Source of the DNA: Russula earlei
Lineage: Eukaryota > Basidiomycota > Agaricomycetes > Russulales > Russulaceae
Length of the DNA stretch: 41,388 bases
Direction: 5' to 3'
NCBI GenBank assembly: GCA_025769875.1
Contig: JAGFNK010000457.1
Location: 1 to 41,388, forward strand
Positions within the stretch are counted from its first letter, which is position 1; each line of letters begins with the position of its first letter. The notes below the pieces were generated by a model. It ran no database searches. It was not told where the DNA came from and saw nothing but the letters and a program-made list of their open reading frames with translations. The translations under genes were made by a program, and so were the position numbers. Of the stretch, positions 18,911-28,726 are shown in pieces.

Positions 18911-19991
18911 GAACTGAGGTTAGTTAGTTGGGGGGCTCCTTGTTCTGCTACCACCACCAGGTGCAGTTTTCCCATGATGTGAGTCGGGGCAAGGATGGTT
19001 TATAACCTTGAATATCCTCAGCCCACCTACCACTTGTGAACTACCCATGAGACTGTGCATGATACCCTGGAGAGCCCAGTGGAAACTAAAATCCACCAAT
19101 GAGACTATCTGCCTGGAGACCCAACGCACAACCTGAGCCCTGTACGCATGAACACAACAACCCCCTGCACCTTACCTGCCTGTCCCTCTGACTGGGGAAC
19201 ACCTTCCCCCATGCCACCCAACAATCAATGCCCACAACAAACCCCCATGTAAGACACAAACCCCCGACCACACTCCACCTACACCCCAACTGGACAACTG
19301 ACACAAACAAGCCACACCAACACTTTATTAAATGCCACCAGATAGTATTGCACCCTACCACAACCGCCAACATGAGGGAGCAGTAGTAGTGACCCACTGG
19401 AGGAATTCTATAAACAGAAGACTAACAAACACAACTACAACCCCCCAACAAGAAAACACCACCACATGGCCCAACTAGACTCCTCCAAATCTTGATATCT
19501 GAATCAGCCCACCTAACCTGGATCCTAAGATGTGAACAAGTGATACAGGGCCTCCGACATGCTGGAGAAATGTCATTAACAGGAGACTGACAACTGACAA
19601 ACTCAACACAACAAAAATAAAATGTAACTGACACAACAAACTTTTGGTCAAAGCCACCTGGGAAGAAGTCCTGAGGCAAAGCCAGGAACTCCCAAAAGAC
19701 TGGATGGAAAGACGTGAGGTTTTAGTGGGTATGAGGCTGCCAATAACTCTGGGTTAAAAGCCTCCCCTGAGTCCCACACTATCCCAACACCAGGGATGTG
19801 CGTAAACTGCATTTCCCCTCACAACCGGACCCTTGCGGCCCAGCTTCAGCACACTGGGTAAGGCTAATGGCAAATTTCCTGACACCCAGCAATTATCCTT
19901 AGTTTCAGTACAATCTAAGTAGAATAATACTTAGATTACTGGCCTAGGAATAAAATGCTTTCCAAAAAAAAAAAAAGAACTGAGGTTAGTT
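18911..19991 (+). mobile_element. Poly(A)-tailed retroposon-like insertion with 15-bp target-site duplication
   Basis: The identical 15-bp sequence GAACTGAGGTTAGTT lies at 18911-18925 and 19977-19991. The intervening ~1.05 kb ends in about 13 A residues (19964-19976), with AATAAA 20-30 bp upstream (about 19949). This is the signature of target-primed reverse transcription (LINE, SINE or processed transcript). The insert is CpG-poor and shows no long open frame or recognisable reverse transcriptase, so it may be a 5'-truncated LINE, a SINE-like element or a retrocopy. Confidence 0.85.
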
Positions 19992-20486
19992 CTGCTAACG
20001 GACGAAATCCCGCTAAGACTTTGCTCTCACGCCCTGGCAATTGATTCGCGCAATCTCCCAATGGCCATTGTGTTCGTTCCGGTCAAATCGAGCCCCTGAT
20101 TGTGTACCAAGGGCGGCCCTACGCATCCCGTCATTCCTGCTGAACCTAGCCAGTGAGGCGGATTAGTTGCCATGGGGGATGGCGGCGAGCCTGTGAAGAT
20201 AGTACCGTGGACCGGATGTCAGGGAGCCCTCGAAACACTTGCTTGGAGGGCTATTGATCATGTTGATGACAATGACGGAGTAGCATATGTTGAAGTCATC
20301 CCTTCTACTGACTATTCTTAGAAAATTCAATGACCCCTTATGCAAAAGATATGTGACGATAGCGACGTGAAACTGCTGTAAACAGTCCAAAATACATGAA
20401 ACACAAAAGTGAAGGGGGAAATCGTAGCAGAAAGTAGAAACCTGGTGAAATGAAAACAAGCTGGCACGAGCTGTAGAAGTGTATCA
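19992..20486. other. Intergenic sequence downstream of RAD50, no gene seen
   Basis: CpG frequency returns to the level of the coding regions immediately after the poly(A)-tailed insertion. Small open frames on the minus strand lack recognisable domains. It should contain the RAD50 3' UTR. Confidence 0.45.
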
Positions 20487-23400
20487 TCAGCCGAATCTTT
20501 GCCGTTCGATGACTGACTTCTGCTTCGAGTCTCGAGACACACGCCTACATAGCGAATTATGCCATCTGCTCGTGGAGGTCAACCCGTCGACTCACCAATA
20601 GTATTCCATGACATTGCTCTGGCCGAGCTTCCGAAGGAAACTCTCGTCGTGCGTAATGATGATAAGCTGGAAGTTAGCGTGGTTCTTTCGTTCGTTGATG
20701 ATACTGCAAATCAATCAATCAGTTTTCGCTCCTGGGAAGGTGTGGGATAAGACAAACTCGACAAGGCTAGCAGCCAGTGCATCGATATTCTCGACGTCGA
20801 GGGCGTTAGTCGGCTCATCAAGCGCCAATATCCCGCAATTTTGTCCGAAAGAGTCGGAAAGTGCAAGCCGGATGATGATAGATGCCAGCATTTTTTGTCC
20901 AGCTGAACAGCGTCCCCGCATGTCCATTTCCACTTGATCTTTTGTCATCACGACCTACAGACGGTGAGTGGGTAGATGAAGTCATGTTCATGTCAAGTCT
21001 GACGGCCGGTACGAGGAAGACGCACTCTATAGTTATAGGATCGCTTGGAGGCACCGCCTTCGCTATCATACCGGATCCGGATTCCATCAATGTCTTTGGA
21101 AATTGTCTATTCAGATTGGACAGGTCACGCGAGGACGCGTGCGTACCTGTGCCCTGGTATGTCTTATTCCAGATGTGACGCATCGTGTCATTTACCTCCT
21201 CCATCTTCAGAGAGTGATATCTCATTATCGCGCTTTGTGTTGTGCGCTAGTGATGAGCACAATGCGACAACTACGGAATAGGCCTTACTTGTCTAGTGCC
21301 TTGGCGTATTTTTCGAGGTCATTGTTCGCCATGTCAGATATCTTGTGAAATTAGATAGTTCCGCGGTGATAATGGCCGGAAACTTACCTTGACCTTCACT
21401 AGTTGATCCGTATACTTCTTGTTGATGTCCCTAAAATCTCGAAGATCTCCCTCGAGTTTATTCAATTGGGCTCTCAACGAAGTCAGCTCTCCCGCGACGT
21501 GAGCACTCTAACGAAGACAGTAAGATGGAAGGTTGTAAAAAAACACGCATGATTACCTTCTGCTGCATTTCGGTTTCCCTGTCTTTCTCCGGCTGATACC
21601 TCTCCTCAAAGTTTCGCTTCGCTTTCGCGGCGCCTTCTAGGTCACAAGAGTCTATCTCTTTCTGAGTTGCTTGAATGTCGCTTTGCAACTTTCTTATGCG
21701 GCGATTTTCACGAAGGTTGGTCAACGAGGCTCCTCCCTCATTGATCTCTTTGTCCAATTGTGCGATAGCCTTCCGTATCCGCTCGATCTCGAGCTGGTGC
21801 TCCTGTATTTTCGCCTCAAAACGAACGATATCGTCGGCGCAATCTTTGAGCCTTTTGCCGCGCTTATCTCGTATGTACCTGGATTCCGGTCATTAATGGC
21901 CACGTTCAAGGGCGCGCGTCTGGTCTCACCGTTCAATCTGCTTGTTGGCGCTGTCCAATTTATCAACGCTTCTGCTGAGTTCCTGAGCCGCTTGTTGCGC
22001 CTGAGACAGTTTGGTGTTGAGTTCCATCTGCACAGCCTGATGCTCTCGATCAAGTAGGTCGATAGGTCCTTGACCTTCTAGTATTTGAACATCCAGTTCC
22101 TGACAACGATTGGTCTCGTGTTTTAAGAAAGCGCCACATCGTTACCTTCATTTGATTGGTCAGAGATGCCATCTCTAGTTGCATGGCTTCGACGCTTTTC
22201 TGATGGGCCTCCTTTTCCCTGACCTTACTGCGAAGATCAGTTTCCTGCAGTTGTAGTTGATGAAGCTCAGTTTCGTTCGCCCGTAGAACATTACTCCGAC
22301 GCTCCCGATCGTTCTGAACATTCTGTTTTTCTTTTTCTGTGTTTCGCCTGGAAAAGGTCATGAGTAAAACATAAATAGGCAGGGACGAACGACACTCACA
22401 AGTCTACAGACAGCGCGTCTAGCTCCTGCTGAACGTCGTCAGCTGTCTTCGTGGATCCCGTAACAGCCAACGAGTTCTCGACGTTCGATATCTCCTTCCG
22501 AAGATCCTTGCAATCAGTGTGAAGCCTCGAAACGTTGACAGCATGTTGTCGTAGAGAAGCAAGTTCCTTCAACTCTTTCTTGATTGCTTGCAGTTTCTCA
22601 TTGACCTGCCACACGCCTGTCAGATAGATACAGAGACTCTTAGACGCCATACCTTTTCAGCAACTTCGGCCAGTGACGGCAGCAGTTCATCCTGGGCTTG
22701 AATTTGCTTTTCAAGAAGCGAGATGTCTACTTCCTTCAAGCGCTGGACGGAACTTTCGAGGGACATGAGCTCTCGGTAGCCCTCGAGAACTAACTCCCAG
22801 GATTTCAGATCATTCTCGTACTCAAGCCGAGCACCTGGGGAAGTCTGCTTTATCCTTTCGTTGAGCTGCGGGTGATGGGCTTAGCATAAGATCTTCGTGA
22901 GCAAGGGGCATCGCCACACACGTAACTCTCGAAGGGTTTCATCTCCTCATTTGTCATGTGTCGGTTGCAGACCTCGCAAATATGGTTAGTCCTGCCAGAT
23001 GTTAGTAGTTTCTGATAGAGGCCTATACTCTCTGAACTCTTAGAGAGCGATCTGCCAACATGAGATCATCAAATGTCATATCCGAATTGCTGGTGAGGAT
23101 ACGGACTCTCGCAGAAAGTTGATCTCGTCTGTTGTTTCTTTGATGGCCGACTCCACCGATGCATGGTCCTCAAGTCCATCCTTTAACCTCTTCTCCAGTC
23201 CTATCTCACATCAGCAAAGATTACTTTTCGAACGCAATATAGTTGTACCTCTCAATTCCTCCGTTTTTGCTTTGAGTTGACTCTTCAACGACGATGAGTT
23301 AGTCTCTGCCTCGTGAAGTTTGCGATCGGCAAGGCTACATTCCGCCTCAAGATCCAAATGCGCTCTCTCGGTTTTCCTGAGCACAGTAAGCGGAAGAAAT

Positions 23401-25564
23401 AAGGGCATCTTTCGAACAGACCACGAACGTAATAGCCTCGTTGACATCGCTTTCCATGGTCTCGGCGCTCGCCTCCGCTCCCACCAGTTTTGAGAATTTT
23501 GCGCTTGAAATCTGTAGACTGAAAGGGGTGAGATATGGGTAGTTCGGGACTCCTTTACGATCTCACATATTCTTGATCTCTCTCTCTTTGGCAGCCAAGT
23601 CCCTTTGATGCAGCGTCAATTTAGCTCGTGCGTCTGATTGCAAACTGAGCGTCCTAATTTCCAGCGAAAGGTTATCTCGCTCGTCCTCCATCGCGCGAAT
23701 TTTGTTGTTTAGATCTGCTATGCGATCTTCGTGCTTCGCGTTGGCAATGTCCGCCTTCAACTTCTCGATGCGCGCGTTCTTCCCCTCTATATCAGAGACA
23801 ATGTTTAGCAAGTCGCCATCGAGCAACTCTGCTGCTTCTATTTTGACCTCAGCGGATGCGACGTCCGACTGTAGTTTTGCCTTCGCTGCCAGTAAGGATT
23901 AATTGTTCAACGATATTGGCTGGACATACAATTCTGCTGCGGTTGCTTGCTCGCTGTTGTTTGTCCCTTTCTAAAGCCGCGTGCAACTGTCGAGACCGTT
24001 CATTGTAAGTTGTATTGCTCTGCTGGATCTCATTCTAAGGTATGAAGACGTGAACATAAGATACGGTTGGGGGAGGTCTCATCAAAAATGTACCTGTACA
24101 CGTTCAACTTCAGTCGTTTGCTGAGACAGTAATAAGCCCAGCTTCGTCGTGAAGTCAGTGAGCTTGTCGCGTTCGAGAGGAGACATATCGAAACCCCGGA
24201 TGCCGTAGTGTGTGGCGATCTCGCGGATGAGAGCCTCGCGATCTAGTATCCGCTCTTCTTGAGCCTGAAATAGTCTGTTGAAACGCACAGTTGAAAAGGA
24301 AAAAAAGGCCCTTCCCTCACCTTGGCTTCTGCTGTTAGCTGACCGTGCTCCTCGTTAAGCTCCACATGCTTCCTTCGAGCGGCAGAAAGCTCGTCCTCTT
24401 TATCTTGTTCAGCGGCTTCCTCGCGCCGTCGAACATTCCTTTGTTCGGCAATATGAGCATTGAAGTTTTTGATACGCTCTTCCAGTTGCTCGTTGGTATC
24501 TCATGAGACCAGAGGAATTAGAGCTCAACGCGATAATCATAGAAATTTAGCAGCATACCAGGAACCTCCTGCACATTTGGACGCAACTCAGCGAGATCTT
24601 CCTGATACTTCTGCTTCTCTTTTTCCAAGCTCTCGACTCTTATATATATTTCCCGGAACTTAGTTGCGCCTTCCTCGAATTTTCGATTCGACCTTGCCAA
24701 TGCTTCATACAACTTCTTAGCCTCTTGATAATCTCCCTCCTTCGTCGCTATGGTGGTGTTCGTGGCGGAGATCTCGGCTCTGAGTTTGTCTGCGTGCCCC
24801 TTTTCGCGGGCTAAGGATTCGAGACGCTCTTTCTCAGTCTTCAGTTCAGCGACGCGTTCCTTCCGGAGAGCCTTTATGGAATCAAGTGCCTTTGTATACC
24901 TTGAATGTCTCAGACGTCGCAACAGTAGATAGGGAAGGGGTTGTCCTCACTTAGTGGCCTCGAATATATCGTCAAATTTCTTCTTGAGAACCGATGCCTC
25001 AGCTAGCGGCCAGTAAGAATCTTCTTGATGGCAAAAGATGACGTTTTCGAGCACGGCTTTCGAGACACCCAACAAGTGAGGTATCTCAACATCCAATTCC
25101 GCGCATTTTGTCGAGATGACGGAACGCTACACATGCCAAGTTCAGGTGGTAAGCGTCTCTACATCCAGACGACGTACTTTTCCAGACTTTTCGGCATTTC
25201 CATTGTCGAGAGCGAGGATGCCCTCCAATGTTTTCATGGTCATTCCGGCAGTCTTCTTCATTGTCACGGACAAGTTACGGACGGCAAGCATGCGTCGACC
25301 GTTCGCGGCGTAGAAGCGTAGTTTCACCTGAGCCTTTACCTCCTTTTCGTTCGCCATCTTGGGATCATGAACGAAAGCTCCGCCTCGCGTCCCGGGGGGT
25401 TGATCACCCGTCGTTGCATATTTCAAACACTCAATTATGGTAGTCTTTCCGCTACCGTTGTGGCCGACAATGACAGTGACGGGAGAGAAGAATTCAATGA
25501 CTGAGAGGTTTTTGTCGTCGAATGAGCGGATTCCGCGGATGGCAAGCTTGTTCAGGGTTGACAT
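20487..25564 (-). CDS. RAD50: Rad50, SMC-like ATPase of the MRN/MRX complex
   Basis: DNA double-strand-break sensing and end-tethering ATPase; partner of Mre11 and Nbs1/Xrs2 in the nucleus. The start at 25564 reads [15 protein letters not shown], the usual Rad50 beginning, preferred over an ATG 11 codons upstream. Walker A GHNGSGKT is at residues 34-41. Long coiled-coil arms follow, split by many short introns. The zinc hook C-E-V-C lies near 22961-22978, followed by NRHMTNEEM. The return arm leads to the ABC signature [20 protein letters not shown] (about 20910), Walker B ILALDEPT with NALD (about 20820) and the H-loop IIITHDE (about 20660). The last intron separates MEYYW from RVSRDSKQ, and the stop is at 20487-20489. 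Within the motif exons the frame is clean; not every intron was resolved. The only slight deviation is NALD where TNLD is usual. Confidence 0.95.
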
Positions 25565-25776
25565 GGTACATAAAGTCAGGAGGAAAGGAAACCTCAATAG
25601 TGGTTCTGGCTCACGCGCCGTCGCGTCACATCACGTGGGACTTTTTCAGTACTCGGTGACCGCCGTCTTCTCACTGATACTGTATATGCTAGCTAAGTGT
25701 ATGCGCTTTGTTCCCGTTGTCAAGGCAAATCGTCGAGACCGGCTCTCAAACGGAAAGCATTACAAAGCATGGAAGG

Positions 25777-26123
25777 TCAACGCCGTTTAGCCATCTGCAA
25801 CGTGAGGTTGTCGATGTACATCTGAAGAGTAGCGTTTCCAGACGACAGTTTATCTGCCTCTTTCTCGACCATCTTGACGCGATCTAACAGCACTATTATC
25901 GGAGGTGATGTCAATTCGATCTCCCCACTAGGACGGAGGATGTATGGATACCTCTGAGATCATCTTGAAAAGCGAGGATATCCCTGATTTGTATGAGCAG
26001 AGCCAGACACGAATGCATGAAAGCACACTACCTGATGACCTTTTCCTTCTTCATGGCATCTTTGACTACGTCGCCGGTTGAGGCTACAACAGATGTGCCC
26101 CAACCCGCTTGATCAGCGAACAT
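25777..26123 (-). CDS. Short coiled-coil protein (SCOC-like), 76 aa
   Basis: Three exons (26123-26032, 25983-25952, 25883-25777) join to 76 codons plus stop with GT..AG introns. The second half, from DILAFQDDL through KMVEKEADKLSSGN to LQMYIDNLTLQMAKRR, is a heptad-patterned coiled coil resembling the SCOC/SCOCO domain of small Golgi- and autophagy-associated proteins (Arl1/Arl3-binding in animals). The N-terminal 30 residues are Gly/Val-rich and unremarkable. It ends 212 bp upstream of the RAD50 start and is transcribed away from RPN13, from which its start codon is 128 bp away. The family call rests on a short segment. Easily missed because no exon exceeds 110 nt. Confidence 0.72.
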
Positions 26124-26251
26124 TGTCTGGAGGGATTATGGGATCGTGGAGTCCGGCTCGTGCTATGTGATGGGGGGAGAGAAGTGTTGGCTGACCTAAA
26201 CTGCAGTCATAAGCGACGCGCCATCCATCCCTTTCCTTACCCGCGCGAAGC
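26124..26251. promoter_or_regulatory. Shared divergent promoter, SCOC-like / RPN13
   Basis: Only 128 bp separate the two start codons, so 5' UTRs and promoter elements of both genes must share this space. No TATA box is evident. Confidence 0.55.
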
Positions 26252-27372
26252 ATGCCTCTGACAGAACGGTCCACGATCCTCGCCTTCAAGGCCGGACGCG
26301 CATTTCGGCGCGAAGGTACCAATGTCGTCGAACCGAGGGCCGATAAGGGCGCAGTCGTGATCGAGCGTGGGGACGACGAAGAGCTGCACTTTATGTGGAA
26401 GAATAGAGAAACCGAAGAGACGGAAGAGGTTCGTCTGTTCAATTATCACTTTCGACGTGATTCCAGTTGATGACACTTGCTACAGGACCTCATATTATTC
26501 CCACCCGACGCCAGTTTCGTGAGTGTTCCGCAAGCGAGCGGCCGTGTGTACGTCCTCAAATTCTCGTCATCGGATCAAAGACACTTCGTAAGTACACCTA
26601 TCGGCGTCCTCAAAAAGAAAAATCTTACTGAATTTCCCAGTTTTGGATGCAGGTAACTTGCACCATGCACAGCCTTGAAGCCGATTGACATTGTATGGGG
26701 GGTTTAGGATGCGTCTAGCGAACGAGATGAGGAGTTTGCTTTCCACGTCAACCGGCTGCTTCAAATCCCTGGCTACATTCCCGTATGGGGCGTTTTAGAT
26801 AGCGTCTCACAGACACCCGGTGCATCCACGTCTGCCCAGGCAGCGGCCCCGACCGAGTATGGTAACACGAGTCTTCCCATGCCTCTAAAATAACCTGCCG
26901 TCGTAGTGCCAGTCAACCCACCCCGCAACAACTCTCTCACTTACGCTCCTTGGTTGCACAGATGTCAGGCGCTACCGCGGCGGAGCCAGGTGAAATCAGG
27001 GCTCGTTATGCTTTCATTCTGCGCTGACTTGGAGCATCAGAATTATCCCTCACGGATGTTCTTACTGTCGACAATTTGAGTCCGCTTTTTCTTTCTCACC
27101 CCGAACTCATCCAGTCGATCTTCCCCAACCTACCGCCCGACTTGCCTGCGGGCCCCTCACCAGAGGTACTCACTCAAGTAGTATCCTCACAGCAGTTCCG
27201 AGCCGCGGTTGCAAATTTTGACCGTGCTTTGCGCACAGGACTATTGGGTGGCTTAGTAAGACAACTCGGACTACCTGAAGAGGCTGGAACAAGTGTTGAA
27301 GCGTTTTTAAGGGCAATTCGTGACCAGGCTGGTGGCAGTGGATCAGGAGGGGAGAGCATGGACACAGATTAA
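26252..27372 (+). CDS. RPN13: Rpn13/ADRM1-type proteasomal ubiquitin receptor
   Basis: Proteasome 19S subunit that binds ubiquitin through an N-terminal Pru domain and recruits the deubiquitinase Uch37 through a C-terminal DEUBAD domain. Six exons: 26252-26428, 26486-26587, 26641-26652, 26708-26856, 26907-26989, 27041-27372; 284 aa. The Pru domain shows FKAGRAFRREGTN, ADKGAVV, LHFMWKNR, DLILFPPDASF, GRVYVLKFSSSDQRHF, FWMQ and DASSERDEEF. The third exon is only 12 nt and encodes exactly FWMQ, a core Pru strand. A donor gtatgg at 26857 (not the adjacent gtaaca) keeps frame into QQLSHLRSLVAQMSG. The DEUBAD domain begins ELSLTDVLTVDNLSPLF and includes HPELIQSIFPNLPP. It ends in a Gly/Ser/Asp tail. 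It is convergent with ARL8, with 102 bp between the stop codons. Confidence 0.93.
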
Positions 27373-27474
27373 CTACAGAGAGAGTTCTTTGTCGGGATCG
27401 ATGACGTGAAAGTGTCATGAACACGGTCACAGAGTCCTCTTTAAAAGGTGTGATACAAATACAAATAGACACGC

Positions 27475-28615
27475 TCAGTGGCCCTGGTTGGAAAGCCACT
27501 GTAGTACGATATCCCTGTGCGACATTTTCAGACTGAACCGCACCCGAGGCATGGAAGACCTACAGATTGTGTTGGCTTTTCATAGAACACTGAATGCAGT
27601 CGTAAGCCACGGGATTCAAATCCTCGACCCGGTCAGAAGTACCACGTACTGAATAGCACTATGTCCATAGGTTGATTAGTTATTTCTGTATAAAGCGCGA
27701 ATACCTACCGAGACCGCCCGTCCAGTTATCTTATTGAGTTGTCTGAAAGGACCGGTTATATGTGTGTGTGGTACGAAACAAGTTCACTTACAAGGCCCGT
27801 ATCAAGCCTTGCACGTCTGTATGGCCATGAATGTCATTCTTGTTACCCAGCTGGTGGACGTGAGCCTATCGGAACACGACACAGATAGGCGTTACTGACC
27901 ACGAGGAGCGGAACCCCAGACAAGGCGGGCTGACCGAGAAGCGCGTGTAGTTCGAATCTTGCAGTCTCGAACTTGTCGCGCTGCCGATGTTATTACGAGG
28001 CAGTCAGCCGTTATACGACGGCAAAGTAACGGGTGCGAACATACATCAGTCGAATCTACCACGAAGCTTGGTGGCCGATATCAGCGGCAGTCGCGAAGAG
28101 AAGCGACATCTTCATACACTATGGCATCGACTCCATTGCAATAACGTTCCCACATCGAGCGAAACTTTGGTTGGCCTGTACAGCCACCGACACCTGATGG
28201 GTGATGAGGCTCGGAGATTGACGGGACATTCGCACCTGCTACATCCCATATTTTAAGGACAAGGTTTCCTTTTCTTACTTTGCGGAAATTGAAAGCTACA
28301 GTTGGCACGACGTCCTCACTCCACTGGGAGAAGGCGAGAGCAGTGAACGGAACGGCCCTGTAATTTCGGAGCATAGAAGCATACCTGCCCCGAGCCGATG
28401 ACATTCACGAAGGATGTCTTTCCAGACGCCTGAAAGTGACAGTGGGCGGGGCACGCAGTCATTGCGCCAGTGAGGTACTCACCTGTAAGCCGACAACAGC
28501 TATCTCGGCTGCTTTGGTGAAGAACAGACTGTGATGGTTGAGAGACGGCCTGCTTGATATTTATCTCGACTCACCCTGTTATCCATTGGAAAAAAGAAGC
28601 GAAGAATGGGGCCAT
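27475..28615 (-). CDS. ARL8: Arl8-type small GTPase
   Basis: ARF-like GTPase of lysosomes/vacuoles that couples organelles to motors and tethering factors. The start at 28615 gives [14 protein letters not shown], an amphipathic Arl8-like N-terminus, and joins [15 protein letters not shown]. Exons near the front: 28615-28575, 28528-28483, 28429-28385, 28323-28236, then from 28175. P-loop ASGKTSF; switch region [29 protein letters not shown]; guanine motif LGNKND. Near the end a 9-nt exon (27658-27650) coding C-Y-S is needed, followed by 27589-27564 (CSMKSQHN) and 27514-27475 ([12 protein letters not shown]). With these the C-terminus matches the Arl8 pattern CYSxSxKxxxNxDxxLxWL. An exon of about 22 nt (VVDSTD) also seems required near 28045-28070. 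The P-loop has A-S-G where N-A-G is commoner. Confidence 0.88.
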
Positions 28616-28726
28616 TCAAGAGCTGCGCGGGAGTGGTGAAATGAAATACGCCCGGGCCGGGAATAGCTAAACCCCATAAACGATTAGCACGCCGTCACGT
28701 TTTAAACCTCTTCTACTTGCGACCGA
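28616..28726. promoter_or_regulatory. Shared divergent promoter, ARL8 / PET127-like
   Basis: 111 bp lie between the two start codons. No clear TATA box was seen. Compact bidirectional promoters of this kind recur in this half of the window. Confidence 0.5.

Noticed and set aside
20163..20480. Minus-strand open frame downstream of RAD50
   Set aside because: No domain, no splice support and it lies in the RAD50 3' flank.
26850..26990. Apparent one-base frameshift in RPN13 between the Pru and DEUBAD domains
   Set aside because: Using donor gtatgg at 26857 instead of the adjacent gtaaca restores frame, so no lesion is needed.
27590..27650. tRNA-like T-arm (ttcaaat loop) inside an ARL8 intron
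   Set aside because: No matching acceptor stem, D-arm or anticodon arm could be found on either strand.
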